From Hydrogenivirga caldilitoris (GTDB lineage Bacteria; Aquificota; Aquificia; Aquificales; Aquificaceae), in contig NZ_RCCJ01000001.1 of the NCBI RefSeq assembly GCF_003664005.1, forward strand, positions 434,001 through 498,000: 64,000 nt of DNA, written 5' to 3'. Under the pieces are notes generated by a model, which was not told where the DNA came from, did not search any database, and saw only the letters and a list, made by a program, of their open reading frames with translations. Shown piece by piece: positions 26,036 through 35,549 of the stretch (positions are counted from its first letter, which is position 1; each line of letters opens with the position of its first letter). The translations under genes were made by a program, and so were the position numbers.

Positions 26036-26947
26036 ATGCTCAAGGATACTTGGCAGGAGATCGGGAGGCTGGAGAGTATCTTCCTTGAGATAATAGAAGA
26101 CCCCACGAAGAAGGAAGTCCTCCTTTACCCTATATGTTACTGTCAGCTTGTCAGGAAGGAGAACAGCTTTGATATAGAGCTGCCAAAGTTAATTTCCTGC
26201 GCCAATAAGACCTTCCATACCTTTAAGGGGAAGTGGCAGGATATACTCCTTGAGCTTGACCTGTTTCAGTTCATAACACCCAGAGGTGACGTCTTTTACG
26301 GAAAGGATATCTTGAAGTTCTCTTCTCCAGAGGGGTTAACCGTCAGCTTTCTTCCGGAGTACAGAGAGGTTTTCTACGAGGTTTACTCAAAGTTCCTTAG
26401 ATACTGGACGGTACTGAGCAAGATTTCAAGTTATTCAAAGAGAAACACTCCTGCGGAAGCCGTTTATCTTGCCTCCATAATATTTAATGAGGAACTTTAC
26501 AGCGAATCTGCCTACTATGCAAGTACACAAGCTTTCAGATTTCCTCAAGAGAAGCCTTTCTTTAACGCCCTTAAGGAGCTTTCAGAATTCTACCTCAGAC
26601 TTAACGAAAAGAAGGAACCCAGTGTGGAACTGTTGCAGTCAGCCTTGGGCAGGATAAGTACCCTTAAAAGCCCCTATTACGGAGTGAACACAGATAAGTT
26701 GAAGCAGGATATAGAGGCTTTGATAAAGGATATATCAAAAGGCAGGAAGTACTTCATCCTGAAGATAAGTTTTACCCTTGTCTCAGGTCATGGAAAGGGT
26801 TTCTTCAGGAGGTTAATATCTAAACTTGTAAACAAGCTCAAAGAGATTGGAGGAAGAAGATGGACTTTAATGAGCTCAGAAACGGTTTACTCCTCTTTCA
26901 CAGGAACCTGCTTGAGAAGGCAGAGAGAACCACTGACCCACGCTTGA
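26036..26947 (+). CDS. Hypothetical protein, 303 residues
   Basis: I do not recognise this protein. It has no signal peptide or membrane helix. The first half is mixed strand-helix (ILLELDLFQFITPRGDVFYG, GLTVSFLPEYREVFYEVYSK); the second is helical, with EAVYLASIIFNEELYSESAYY and ISTLKSPYYG, reminiscent of a TPR-like solenoid. The C-terminal 29 residues lie over the start of the next gene in another frame, so true function there is shaped by both. No strong Shine-Dalgarno motif precedes the ATG. It may form an operon with the two genes after it. Confidence 0.55.
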   Translation: MLKDTWQEIGRLESIFLEIIEDPTKKEVLLYPICYCQLVRKENSFDIELPKLISCANKTFHTFKGKWQDILLELDLFQFITPRGDVFYGKDILKFSSPEGLTVSFLPEYREVFYEVYSKFLRYWTVLSKISSYSKRNTPAEAVYLASIIFNEELYSESAYYASTQAFRFPQEKPFFNALKELSEFYLRLNEKKEPSVELLQSALGRISTLKSPYYGVNTDKLKQDIEALIKDISKGRKYFILKISFTLVSGHGKGFFRRLISKLVNKLKEIGGRRWTLMSSETVYSSFTGTCLRRQREPLTHA

Positions 26948-27066
26948 AAGACGCCTATATGGAAGCAGCGAGGCATCTTAAGGATGTTGCTTCCTCCCTG
27001 TACAAGTTTGACCAGACCATGAAGGTTATTAAAGAGCTTGAAAAACAGGGAACACAGCATAACTGA
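26860..27066 (+). CDS. Small helical hypothetical protein, 68 residues
   Basis: The protein is short and wholly helical (DFNELRNGLLLFHRNLLEKA, LKDAYMEAARHLKDVASSLY, KVIKELEKQG). GGAGGAAGA stands 5 nt before the ATG, supporting translation although the gene starts 88 nt inside the preceding one. The next gene starts 2 nt after its stop, which suggests coupling. No family is recognised. It may be a partner of the HD hydrolase or of the 303-residue protein. Confidence 0.6.
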   Translation: MDFNELRNGLLLFHRNLLEKAERTTDPRLKDAYMEAARHLKDVASSLYKFDQTMKVIKELEKQGTQHN

Positions 27067-27068
27067 AG

Positions 27069-28211
27069 GTGTTTAAGGAGTTTTCTGACCCCCTTTACGG
27101 TTTTATCAGGGTAGATGTAAGAGAACTTGCCCTTATAGACACCCTTCTGTTTCAGAGACTCAGACATATCAAACAGCTGGGTTTAGCTTATATGGTGTTT
27201 CCCTCAGCTCAACATACGAGGTTTGAGCATGCGTTAGGTGTACTCCATATCTGCTCCCTCCTGAGCGATAGACTCCTCAGGAGTAAAGACAGGCGTGAGA
27301 GGGAGCTTGTAAGGCTTGCCGGACTCCTCCACGACTTAGGTCATCCACCCTTTTCCCACACAACAGAGGTCTTGATTCCAGAGAAGAAGACCCATGAAGA
27401 TTTAACACAGAGGCTTATCCTTGAGACAGAGATATATGACCTGCTCAGGAGGGTTTTCTCTTTTACCCATGAAGACGTGGAGAGGCTTCTGAGGATAACC
27501 TTGGGTAGACCTGAAAACAAGGAGGAAGAGTTTTTAACAGAACTCATAACCGGACAGTTCGGAGCGGACAGGGTTGACTATCTGCGTAGGGACGCTATCT
27601 TCTGCGGAGTTTCATACGGTTTGTTTGACCATAACAGACTGCTTAACACTGTAGAGGTGGTTCATGAGGGAGATTCAAAGGTGCTTGCGGTACATATAAG
27701 TGGGTTGAGGGCGCTGGAGAGCTTTATTATCGGTAGGTACTTTATGTATCTACAGGTTTATTTCCACAAGGTTGTAAGGATACTCAATATACACCTGATA
27801 GAACTTATAAGGGAGTTAATACCCGGTAAGGACTTTGAGGATATAAATTCCTTTGTGAGACTTACAGACAGCGTGGTTATATCCCGTGCCTTTTCAGAGG
27901 CAGATAAGAAGGAGCTTGTAGACAGGGTTTTCGGCAGGAAACATTTCAAGGAAGTCTATTCAACAAGGGACCGAAACGATTTTAACAGAGTAAAAGAGGA
28001 GCTTTTGAACCGTTACCCAGCTGAGCTTATAAGGTTTGACCATGTATATAAAAAGCCTTACGATGATGAGATAATGGTATTCGGTGGTATGAAACTCTTA
28101 CCCATAAATGAGGCTTCACAGCTGGTGGCAGGACTTAACCCCATAGAGATATACAGGGTTTACGTTGCCCCAGAGATAAGGGATGAGGCATGCTCTCTGC
28201 TAAAAAGGTAA
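27069..28211 (+). CDS. HD-domain phosphohydrolase (SAMHD1/dGTPase-like)
   Basis: The 380-residue protein belongs to the HD phosphohydrolase group of deoxynucleotide triphosphohydrolases. It opens with the family pattern YGFIRVDVRELALIDTLLFQRLRHI (in parts: YGFIRVDVRE, FQRLRHIKQLG) and HTRFEHALGVLH; the metal HD pair sits in LAGLLHDLGHPPFSH, and the second metal site is in FGADRVDYLRRDA. The GTG at 27069 is 2 nt after the preceding gene. It could act on dNTPs or another nucleotide, but the substrate is not evident. Its end overlaps the next gene by 22 nt. Confidence 0.85.
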   Translation: MFKEFSDPLYGFIRVDVRELALIDTLLFQRLRHIKQLGLAYMVFPSAQHTRFEHALGVLHICSLLSDRLLRSKDRRERELVRLAGLLHDLGHPPFSHTTEVLIPEKKTHEDLTQRLILETEIYDLLRRVFSFTHEDVERLLRITLGRPENKEEEFLTELITGQFGADRVDYLRRDAIFCGVSYGLFDHNRLLNTVEVVHEGDSKVLAVHISGLRALESFIIGRYFMYLQVYFHKVVRILNIHLIELIRELIPGKDFEDINSFVRLTDSVVISRAFSEADKKELVDRVFGRKHFKEVYSTRDRNDFNRVKEELLNRYPAELIRFDHVYKKPYDDEIMVFGGMKLLPINEASQLVAGLNPIEIYRVYVAPEIRDEACSLLKR

Positions 28212-30079
28212 GTCTGGGACTAACATACCTGGTTGCGATAGGATGCTTTTTGGGACTCTATGGAATAGCCAATCAAATTTACTTCTTTTTATTGCTGTTC
28301 TTCTTTCTGTTAGGTTTGTTTAACGAGTGGAAGTTCAACGTCTATATGCCCCGTTGGATGCTTAACACCGGTGGGATTCTCGTTTCGCTCCTTTTCCTTT
28401 CAGAGCTCAGTCTTGAAAATGTTGTGAATCCCTTTGCCAACATGATCCTGCTTCTCTTAGCGATAAAGTCTCTTGAAGACAAAAAACCCAGAGATATATA
28501 TCAGATGCTCTTGCTCAGTCTGTTTGGTGTTGCACTCTCTACCACTTTCCGCCTGGACTTGAGCTTCCTCTTCTTCTTCCTTTATGAGCTCTTTATAGGA
28601 AGTGTGGCTTTTATGCTCACTAACGTTTATGCCAACGTGGGGGACAAACCCTTGCAGAGGGAATTTCTATTCCGATATCTGAAGTTTTCCATAGCTTTCC
28701 CTATTGTTGTTGCCTTTGCCACAGTTCCTTTTTTCCTCATACTTCCAAGAGCCCAAACACCGCTCTTTGACCTCTTCGCTAAACAGGAGAAAGGGCTCGT
28801 CAGTGGTATATCCAACGAAGTGGAGCTTGGGAAAGTAGGCGAAATTCAGCAGGACAATACGGTCGTCTTCAGGGTTTATGGTGAAGTTCCAGAGGATGCC
28901 TACTGGAGAGTCTCCGTCTTTGATACCCTTATGAATACTAAGTGGGTTAACACCCTGTCGGAGAAGGAGAGGGTTGCAAACTTACCCGCCTCAGGAAAAA
29001 TATACAGATACACAGTAATACTTGAGCCCACCTACGATACCTTCTTACCTCTCCTGGATTACCCCTTAAAGATTCTGAGACTTGAGGGGATGAAGGCAGA
29101 TTACACGCGCAACAAAGGAGGATACTATGAAAGCACCAAACCTATAAACAGACCTGTAAGGTACAGAGCTGTATCTACAGAGGACTACCCAAGAGACCCT
29201 GTAAGCCAAGTCTACCTGGATGTCCCTCCCGACGTGCCTGAATCTGTGAGAAAGCTGGCAAAGGAGCTCTCTAAAGGAAAAAGCAAACCAAAAGAAAAAG
29301 TTGAGTCTGTTAGAAGTTTTTTTCGGAAGGGTTTCTCCTACTCCTTAAAACTTGACAAGCCTGAAGGAGACCCTGTTGAATATTTCCTGTTTAAGGCTAA
29401 AAGGGGAAACTGTGAATATTTTGCCTCCTCAACAGCTTTACTTTTGAGACTCATGGGTATGCCTGCAAGGGTGGTTGGTGGTTTTAAAGGTTTTATAAAG
29501 AACGAGTATGGCGATTACTATATAGTTACGAACTCTATGGCTCATGTTTGGGTAGAAGCTAACTTTGATGGAAGATGGACAAGGGTAGATACAACCCCAT
29601 CTTATCTATCGCCGGCTGTCAGAAACATATCAAAGCTTCACCTTTTGCGGGATGCGATAATCTCTTTTTGGTATGAGAACGTGGTTGATTTTTCGGCTCA
29701 GAAGCAGGTATCCCTGCTCAGGAACCTTTTGAGGGAGGCAAAGACTCTATCCCTATCAAAGGTAAAGAGCGCCCTCTTGCCGGTACTTTACCTGATTACG
29801 GCTCTGTTATTGTCCTACGTACTGTTTATGTTCTATGTCAATAGAGTAAGGAAAACACCGGAGAATCTTTACAGGTTACTGGTGGCGAGACTCAGCAGGC
29901 TGGAGGGTGAAAACCTGAAAGGACTTCTTCCGGAGGAGTTACTGAAGAGGGTAGAAGGAAAAATGTACGGCAAAGAGGCTTCTTTCATAGTACACCTTTA
30001 CCAGAGACACAGATTCTCACCTTACAGGGTAACCAAGAGAGAGCTTGAACATGCGTACAGGGTATTGAGAAAGATTTAA
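28190..30079 (+). CDS. Membrane transglutaminase-like protein (TgpA/DUF3488 type)
   Basis: The 629-residue protein has a multi-helix N-terminal membrane part (residues 8-190: LTYLVAIGCFLGLYGIANQI, LFFFLLGLF and others), a periplasmic transglutaminase-like core, and one more helix near 525-550. The catalytic triad is visible: Cys408 in GNCEYFASS, His452 in AHVWVEA and Asp467 in RVDTTPS. In related proteins this core works in the periplasm as a transglutaminase or cysteine peptidase. A 22-nt overlap couples it to the HD gene. Its substrate is unknown. Confidence 0.85.
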   Translation: MLSAKKVSLGLTYLVAIGCFLGLYGIANQIYFFLLLFFFLLGLFNEWKFNVYMPRWMLNTGGILVSLLFLSELSLENVVNPFANMILLLLAIKSLEDKKPRDIYQMLLLSLFGVALSTTFRLDLSFLFFFLYELFIGSVAFMLTNVYANVGDKPLQREFLFRYLKFSIAFPIVVAFATVPFFLILPRAQTPLFDLFAKQEKGLVSGISNEVELGKVGEIQQDNTVVFRVYGEVPEDAYWRVSVFDTLMNTKWVNTLSEKERVANLPASGKIYRYTVILEPTYDTFLPLLDYPLKILRLEGMKADYTRNKGGYYESTKPINRPVRYRAVSTEDYPRDPVSQVYLDVPPDVPESVRKLAKELSKGKSKPKEKVESVRSFFRKGFSYSLKLDKPEGDPVEYFLFKAKRGNCEYFASSTALLLRLMGMPARVVGGFKGFIKNEYGDYYIVTNSMAHVWVEANFDGRWTRVDTTPSYLSPAVRNISKLHLLRDAIISFWYENVVDFSAQKQVSLLRNLLREAKTLSLSKVKSALLPVLYLITALLLSYVLFMFYVNRVRKTPENLYRLLVARLSRLEGENLKGLLPEELLKRVEGKMYGKEASFIVHLYQRHRFSPYRVTKRELEHAYRVLRKI

Positions 30080-30082
30080 TAC

Positions 30083-30109
30083 TTGCTTATATTCTAATTA
30101 TGTTAAAAT
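30083..30109 (+). promoter_or_regulatory. Possible promoter of the ArsR-thioredoxin pair
   Basis: TTGCTT (30083-30088) and TAAAAT (30104-30109) are 15 bp apart in an AT-rich gap, with GCGAGAGG just before the ArsR ATG as ribosome site. The spacing is short, so this is a weak call. A regulator of its own operon would be expected to bind here. Confidence 0.3.
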
Positions 30110-30127
30110 TTACGAGAGGGCGAGAGG

Positions 30128-30421
30128 ATGAATACAACTCTGACCAATGAGGAAAAGTTGGAAGAGCTGGCAGAATTTTTTAAAGCTCTTTCCCACCCCG
30201 TGAGGTTGAAGATCATATCCATTCTGATGGAAGGTAAGCAGTGTGTTAAGAACCTGGGAGAAGTACTCAACATGTCTCAACCCAGTGTTTCTCAGCACCT
30301 ATCCATACTTAGAAGCAGGGGAATAGTGGGGTGGAAAAGAGAAGGGTCAATAATCTGCTATTACATCAAAGATGACAGAATTCTTAAACTCTATGACATA
30401 TTGATAAAGGAGGAGCTGTAA
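30128..30421 (+). CDS. ArsR-family transcriptional regulator
   Basis: A 97-residue winged-helix repressor of the ArsR/SmtB family. [20 protein letters not shown], the recognition helix [19 protein letters not shown] and the wing [12 protein letters not shown] are typical. Cys39 ([10 protein letters not shown]) sits where metal-binding ArsR proteins and sulfane-sulfur sensors of the SqrR/BigR group carry a key cysteine; Cys77 is not at the usual position of the second. The gene overlaps thioredoxin by one base (stop TAA, start ATG), so a thiol- or redox-linked signal is plausible. Confidence 0.88.
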   Translation: MNTTLTNEEKLEELAEFFKALSHPVRLKIISILMEGKQCVKNLGEVLNMSQPSVSQHLSILRSRGIVGWKREGSIICYYIKDDRILKLYDILIKEEL

Positions 30422-30747
30422 TGGCGGGAAGCGTACTCACTCTGAGCGAAAGCAACTGGAATCAGGAAGTCGTTAACTCGGATAAACCTGTGCTTGTTGA
30501 CTTCTGGGCGCCCTGGTGTGGACCATGTAGGATAATAGCTCCGATAATTGAAGAGCTTGCTGAGGAGTTTGAGGGTAAGCTTAAGGTTGGCAAACTCAAT
30601 ACCGATGAAAACCCGAACATAGCTATGCAATACGGTATAAGGGCTATACCTACGGTGATCCTTTTCAAAGGTGGGGAAGTTGTTGATACAAGGATAGGAG
30701 TCCAGCCCAAAGAGGCACTGAAGCAGATGGTAATGGCACATATATGA
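30421..30747 (+). CDS. trxA: Thioredoxin
   Basis: The 108-residue protein is a classical thioredoxin that reduces protein disulfides. The active site is WCGPC, with Cys33 and Cys36 in [16 protein letters not shown]; the cis-proline loop is [16 protein letters not shown]. It is translated in overlap with the ArsR regulator (TAATG), suggesting joint expression. It could also reduce DsrE/TusA or sHdr partners in sulfur flow, but that is inference. Confidence 0.96.
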   Translation: MAGSVLTLSESNWNQEVVNSDKPVLVDFWAPWCGPCRIIAPIIEELAEEFEGKLKVGKLNTDENPNIAMQYGIRAIPTVILFKGGEVVDTRIGVQPKEALKQMVMAHI

Positions 30748-30794
30748 GCTGAAGCTTAAAATTTTTATCTTGGGGAGGATATTAATATATAGCT

Positions 30795-31853
30795 ATGGAG
30801 GCTCAGTCTGCGTGGGATACCCTAATTGAGGCTTCCCGCTATATGTTTCAAGGACCTTCTATCAAAGAGATAATTCTATTCTTTATAGTGCTTGGCATCA
30901 CTCTTACGGTTATAGCTATACCCTATATATGGGGTAAGATATCCCATGCGAGGGAAGTTGAGAACGCTTTCTTTCTAAGGGGAAGGTCTCTGGGCTTAAC
31001 CGAGGAGGAGATAAAGCTTCTGTGGAGCTACGCCAGGAGGTTTCCTTACGACCCCCAGATGCTCTATGAGAACAAACCACTCTTTGAGCGGGTTGTATCC
31101 CGTATAATCCGTGAAGACATAGCAGGTGTAAGACTGATACCTTCAATTAGGGCAAAACTGAGGTTTGATACGATACCCTGGTTCATACCTTTGACAAGTA
31201 CAAGGGACATAGACCTGTATCAAACCGGTAAACTCATCGTGGACGGGGTTTACATTGATGCCGCCGTGTGGGATAAAACCGAGACAGAGCTTCACGTTGT
31301 TATCCTTGAGGCACTCCCAAGACCTATAAGGATAGGGGAGAGCGTGAAGTTTCACTTTATAAGGGAGAATGAGGGAAGGTACAGCTTTGACACCGTTGTA
31401 AAGGACAAGTATACTGAGGGAGACAGGCTTGTCCTCGTGCTTGAACATACCGATAACATCCACAGGGTTCAGCTGAGGGAAAGTCTCAGGTGGAAGGTAA
31501 CTATCCCTGTGGAGTTTGCCATCGTAGACGATATAACCGAGGAAGCCATGAAGGAAGCTTCCTTCATATCTGGGAGGATAGAGGATATAAGCACGAAGGG
31601 AGTAAGAATATGCACTGACGCTCTCATAAGAACCTCGGAAGGGAAGTACATGATTATGAACTTCTCCATAGCAGAACATTACTTTGAAAATATGCTGGGA
31701 CAGATAGTGAACGTGAGGATTACCCAAACACAGGTATGTATGGGGGTGAAGTTTCTCAAAGTGTCCCGCCAGGAGGAAAAGGTGATTGACAAGTTTATCC
31801 TTGAAGAGCAGAGGAAACTTATCAAGACCTTTAAAATTGGGGAGAGTGAGTAA
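30795..31853 (+). CDS. Membrane-anchored PilZ-domain protein
   Basis: The 352-residue protein has one membrane helix at about 24-46 (IILFFIVLGITLTVIAIPYI). Its C-terminal part carries a PilZ domain: the c-di-GMP motif RxxxR at Arg228-Arg232 (RESLR), and DxSxxG at Asp264-Gly269 (EDISTKG). A YcgR-N-like barrel may lie between. PilZ proteins bind c-di-GMP and affect motility or surface structures. The spacing of GGGGAGG from the ATG is too long (about 17 nt), and TATTAA lies at 30780-30785, so the transcript may be leaderless. It precedes der by 24 nt. Confidence 0.8.
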   Translation: MEAQSAWDTLIEASRYMFQGPSIKEIILFFIVLGITLTVIAIPYIWGKISHAREVENAFFLRGRSLGLTEEEIKLLWSYARRFPYDPQMLYENKPLFERVVSRIIREDIAGVRLIPSIRAKLRFDTIPWFIPLTSTRDIDLYQTGKLIVDGVYIDAAVWDKTETELHVVILEALPRPIRIGESVKFHFIRENEGRYSFDTVVKDKYTEGDRLVLVLEHTDNIHRVQLRESLRWKVTIPVEFAIVDDITEEAMKEASFISGRIEDISTKGVRICTDALIRTSEGKYMIMNFSIAEHYFENMLGQIVNVRITQTQVCMGVKFLKVSRQEEKVIDKFILEEQRKLIKTFKIGESE

Positions 31854-31877
31854 TAGGTGTTAACATATTAAACCTCC

Positions 31878-33173
31878 ATGAGCAATCGGGTTGTAATTAT
31901 AGGAAGACCTAACGTCGGGAAATCCTCTCTGTTCAACAGAATAATAGGACGTAGAAAGGCGATAGTTGAGAACATACCAGGTGTTACCAGGGACACGATA
32001 GAGGCGAAAGCTGAATGGTCAGGTAAGGAGTTTATTCTTGTTGATACAGGCGGACTTGTGCCCGACTCCCATGACGATATACTCCTCAAGGTAAGGGAAA
32101 CAATAGAGAGGGAGGTAAGCAGGGCTGATGTGATACTCTTTGTTGTCAGCGTTAAAGATGGTGTAACACCTTTAGATACGGAGATAGCGAAGTTACTGTA
32201 TCCATACAAGGATAAGGTTATCCTGGTTGTTAACAAGGTTGATACCAATAAAGATGAAAAGGCGAGTGTAGAGTTTTACCAGCTCGGTTACGAGCTTCTG
32301 TTTCCCGTATCGTCAGTTCATGGTAGGGGCGTCGGTGAGCTTCTTGATGAGGCGGTTAAAAGGCTTAAAGAGGAAAAAGTTGAGCTCGTGTATGAAGGTA
32401 TAAGATTGACCTTTGCGGGCAAACCGAACGTTGGTAAATCCTCCCTTCTGAACGCACTCCTCAAGGAAGAAAGGGTCATAGTTTCCCCTGTGGCGGGAAC
32501 CACACGTGACACGGTAGAGGTACCCTTTGAGTGGAATGGGATGAAGTTTGTCCTCATTGATACTGCAGGTATAAGAAGACCCTCTAAGGTTGATTACGGT
32601 GTTGAGTTTTTCTCTGTCGGGCGTTCTTTGAAAGCTATTGAACACTCGGATATTGTCTGTCTGATAATAGATGCAAGTGAAGGTGTTACACGACAGGAGA
32701 AGAGACTGGGTGGGCTTATAGAGAGAAAGTACAAGGGATGCGTGATAGTGGCGAATAAGATGGATCTGTGTCCTTTATCCGAAGGGGAACTCCAGGACCT
32801 CGTGAGGAAGGAACTCTTCTTTTTGGACTATGCACCCGTGGTTTTTACCGTCGCCACGGAGGGAAAGGGAGTAGAGGACATACTTGAAAAGGCTTCGCTC
32901 GTGTATAGGGACTACACCAAGCAGCACAGAACCTCATTCGTAAACAGGGTGGTTCAAGGTACACTCAAAGAGAAACCGCTTCACCATAGAGGCAAAAGCG
33001 TCAAAGTTTACTATGCCTTTCAGGAGGGGGTAAAGCCTCCCACCGTAGTGATAATCACAAACTATCCCGAAGCTTGGAAGGAGAGCTACCGGAAATTCTT
33101 TGTTAAAAGACTCAGAGAAAAGCTCGGTATAGAGTTTTCCCCTGTAAAACTGGTAATTAAGGGTAGGGACTAA
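31878..33173 (+). CDS. der: Ribosome biogenesis GTPase Der (EngA)
   Basis: Der has two tandem G domains needed for 50S ribosome assembly. Here both P-loops are clear: GRPNVGKSSLFN near the start and GKPNVGKSSLLN from about residue 182, with DTGGLVP and DTAGIRRPSKVD switch motifs, NKVDTN and NKMDLC as G4. The C-terminal KH-like domain is VYYAFQEGVKPPTVVIITN. At 431 residues it has normal length. It meets the DsbC-like gene end to end with no gap. Confidence 0.97.
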   Translation: MSNRVVIIGRPNVGKSSLFNRIIGRRKAIVENIPGVTRDTIEAKAEWSGKEFILVDTGGLVPDSHDDILLKVRETIEREVSRADVILFVVSVKDGVTPLDTEIAKLLYPYKDKVILVVNKVDTNKDEKASVEFYQLGYELLFPVSSVHGRGVGELLDEAVKRLKEEKVELVYEGIRLTFAGKPNVGKSSLLNALLKEERVIVSPVAGTTRDTVEVPFEWNGMKFVLIDTAGIRRPSKVDYGVEFFSVGRSLKAIEHSDIVCLIIDASEGVTRQEKRLGGLIERKYKGCVIVANKMDLCPLSEGELQDLVRKELFFLDYAPVVFTVATEGKGVEDILEKASLVYRDYTKQHRTSFVNRVVQGTLKEKPLHHRGKSVKVYYAFQEGVKPPTVVIITNYPEAWKESYRKFFVKRLREKLGIEFSPVKLVIKGRD

Positions 33174-33914
33174 TCACTTTACGAGGTCATCAAGCTCCTC
33201 AGCCGACCTGGGGAGTCCAACGATATACTTGCCGTTCATACCTATAACGGTTGGTGTTCCAGATATACCGAGCTCCTGCATAAGGTTCATGTTCTCTTCA
33301 ATGGCTTTTTCACCTTCCTTGCATTGATTCTTAGTGCTTACATTCCTGTGAATATCGTCATAGCCCTTCTTGTCACAAACCATAGCTACAGCCTTTGGCT
33401 TTGCGTCCGGGTGTATCGGCAGTGGATAAAGTATGACCTTAACCTCTACGTTATTCTTTTTAGCCCAGTCTTTTAATATAGGGGAGAACCTCTTACAGAA
33501 GGGACAATCAGGGTCTGTTATATAGTAAACGAACTTATCTCCCTTACCGTAAGTCATATTTACACTTTTTTCCAGCTTTTCAAGTACTTCCTTAGATACC
33601 GTCATGTACTGGCTGGCCGTTTTCTGGGTTAAGTTCTCCTTGGTATCAACGTTGAACACATTCCCAACTATGTAGTTCTTGCCCTCGGAGTTAGTGTATA
33701 TGACTATAGGTTTAAGGCCAACCTTAAGGACAACTTCACAAAGACCGCTGAAACCTTCCGCCGGCTTAAGACTGACCACGCTGAATTCTCTGTTTACAAG
33801 CTTGCCCAGGTTTTCCTTTACAGCCTTTTCATCGGGACAGACCTTCGCCTGGGGTGCTTTGCAGGAGTAAAGCATGACGGAACCTATCATAGTTGCAAGG
33901 ATTGCCTTTTTCAT
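33174..33914 (-). CDS. DsbC/DsbG-like periplasmic thiol isomerase, probable lipoprotein
   Basis: The 246-residue protein begins with a signal ending in the lipobox LYSC, so Cys18 should be lipidated. A thioredoxin-fold domain carries CPFC at Cys137 and Cys140 (TDPDCPFCKRF), and GISGTPTVIGMNGKYIVGLP is the cis-proline region of DsbC/DsbG relatives. An N-terminal dimerisation-like domain precedes it. It probably handles disulfides in the periplasm. GGAGGTAA precedes the ATG. The upstream gap to leuA holds a TATTAT box without a good -35. Confidence 0.88.
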   Translation of the reverse strand: MKKAILATMIGSVMLYSCKAPQAKVCPDEKAVKENLGKLVNREFSVVSLKPAEGFSGLCEVVLKVGLKPIVIYTNSEGKNYIVGNVFNVDTKENLTQKTASQYMTVSKEVLEKLEKSVNMTYGKGDKFVYYITDPDCPFCKRFSPILKDWAKKNNVEVKVILYPLPIHPDAKPKAVAMVCDKKGYDDIHRNVSTKNQCKEGEKAIEENMNLMQELGISGTPTVIGMNGKYIVGLPRSAEELDDLVK

Positions 33915-33967
33915 AAATTACCTCCGTTTATATCTTCCAACTAATAATACACCAAAATCCCAAAAGT

Positions 33968-35533
33968 TCAGATAGTTCCCTCTTCTCTTATTTGGGACTT
34001 CTGAAGTATATACTCCTTCCTCATTATAGCTCTGTTCAAAGCATCAACAAAGGCATTCACACTCGCTTTAATTATGTCCGTATCAACCCCTCTACCTGAA
34101 GCTCTCACCCCATCAAGCTCAAGGACAACTCTTGCCTCCGCCTGGGCATCAGTGTTAGGTGTGAGAGCCTTTATTGAGTAATCAAGGAGGTTGGCATCTA
34201 TACCGAGTGCCTTTTGAATAGCCTTTATGGTAGCATCAACAGGTCCGTTTCCTGTAGAGGTTCCGGTCTTTTCTTCTCCTTTAAAGTAAAGCTTTACCGT
34301 TGCAGTCGGCATGATATTGTCACCACTTTGAACCTGGAAATGCTGGACCTTTATGGGCTCTTCTTCACTCAGCTTCATAAACTCCTGGTATATGAGAGCT
34401 TCAATGTCCTCATCGTAAACCTCTTTCTTCTTGTCAGCGAGGGCTTTGAGCCTTTCATAGATCCTATTCAGGTCATCTTCAGAATACTGTATCCCGTACT
34501 CTTCAAGTTTCTGCTTTAAGGCGTGTCTCCCTGAGTGCTTTCCAAGCACTATCCTTCTGCTTACCGGAAAGCCAACGTCTTCCGGATTCATTATTTCGTA
34601 AGTCAGTCTGTGGCTCAAGACACCATGCTGGTGTATTCCAGACTCATGGGCAAAGGCGTTATCCCCGACGATAGCCTTGTTCGGTGGAACGAAGGAGCCC
34701 GTTATCCTGCACAGGAGCCTTGAAGTTTTATAAAGCTCTTTTGTATCCACACCCGTGAAAAGCTCACCGAAATAGTCCCTCCTCACTCTGAGAGCCATAA
34801 CTATTTCTTCAAGGGCTGCGTTTCCAGCTCTTTCCCCTATACCGTTGATGGTGCATTCAACCTGCCTCGCCCCATGTTTCACAGCCGTCAGGGAGTTGGC
34901 GACAGCAAGTCCAAGGTCATCGTGACAGTGGACACTGATTATAACCTTATCTATGTTTGGAACGTTATTGATTATATCCTCAATAAGTTTCCCGAATTCC
35001 TCTGGGACAGCGTAACCCACGGTATCAGGTATGTTTATAACGGTGGCTCCCGCCTTTATCGCTTCCTCTATAGCCTTGTACAGAAAATCTCTCTGACTCC
35101 TGGTTGCATCCTCGCAGGAAAACTCCACGTCGTCGGTAAAGTTCCTCGCGTAGGAAACCGCACGCCTTATCCTTTCAAGTACTTCGTAAGGTTCCATCCT
35201 GAGTTTGTACTTCATATGTATCTCTGATGTAGCTATGAAGGTGTGTATCCTCTTTCTCTCTGCAGGCTCTATAGCCTTGGCAGCAACCTCTATATCCTCC
35301 TCACGTGCCCTAGCGAGTGAGCATATTACCGGACCCTTTACCTCTTTAGCTATCCTGTTTATAGCTTCAAAGTCCCCCTGGGAAGCTATGGCAAAACCGG
35401 CCTCTATTATATCAACCCCCAGACGGGCAAGCTGCATAGCCATCTGGAGTTTCTCTTCCGTCGTCATGGAAAATCCGGGTGCCTGTTCTCCGTCTCTCAA
35501 AGTGGTGTCAAATATGTAAACTCTATCGTCCAT
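33968..35533 (-). CDS. leuA: 2-Isopropylmalate synthase
   Basis: LeuA condenses acetyl-CoA with 2-oxoisovalerate, the first committed step of leucine synthesis. The 521-residue protein shows FDTTLRDGEQAPGFSM, the metal-binding SVHCHDDLGLAVAN and INGIGERAGNA, and GKHSGRHALKQKL, followed by a C-terminal regulatory domain (NGPVDATIKAIQKALG) that mediates leucine feedback. A good promoter with an overlapping Fur-like box lies upstream at 35550-35580. It has no operon partner here. Confidence 0.96.
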   Translation of the reverse strand: MDDRVYIFDTTLRDGEQAPGFSMTTEEKLQMAMQLARLGVDIIEAGFAIASQGDFEAINRIAKEVKGPVICSLARAREEDIEVAAKAIEPAERKRIHTFIATSEIHMKYKLRMEPYEVLERIRRAVSYARNFTDDVEFSCEDATRSQRDFLYKAIEEAIKAGATVINIPDTVGYAVPEEFGKLIEDIINNVPNIDKVIISVHCHDDLGLAVANSLTAVKHGARQVECTINGIGERAGNAALEEIVMALRVRRDYFGELFTGVDTKELYKTSRLLCRITGSFVPPNKAIVGDNAFAHESGIHQHGVLSHRLTYEIMNPEDVGFPVSRRIVLGKHSGRHALKQKLEEYGIQYSEDDLNRIYERLKALADKKKEVYDEDIEALIYQEFMKLSEEEPIKVQHFQVQSGDNIMPTATVKLYFKGEEKTGTSTGNGPVDATIKAIQKALGIDANLLDYSIKALTPNTDAQAEARVVLELDGVRASGRGVDTDIIKASVNAFVDALNRAIMRKEYILQKSQIREEGTI

Positions 35534-35549
35534 CCTTTACCTCCGCAAT

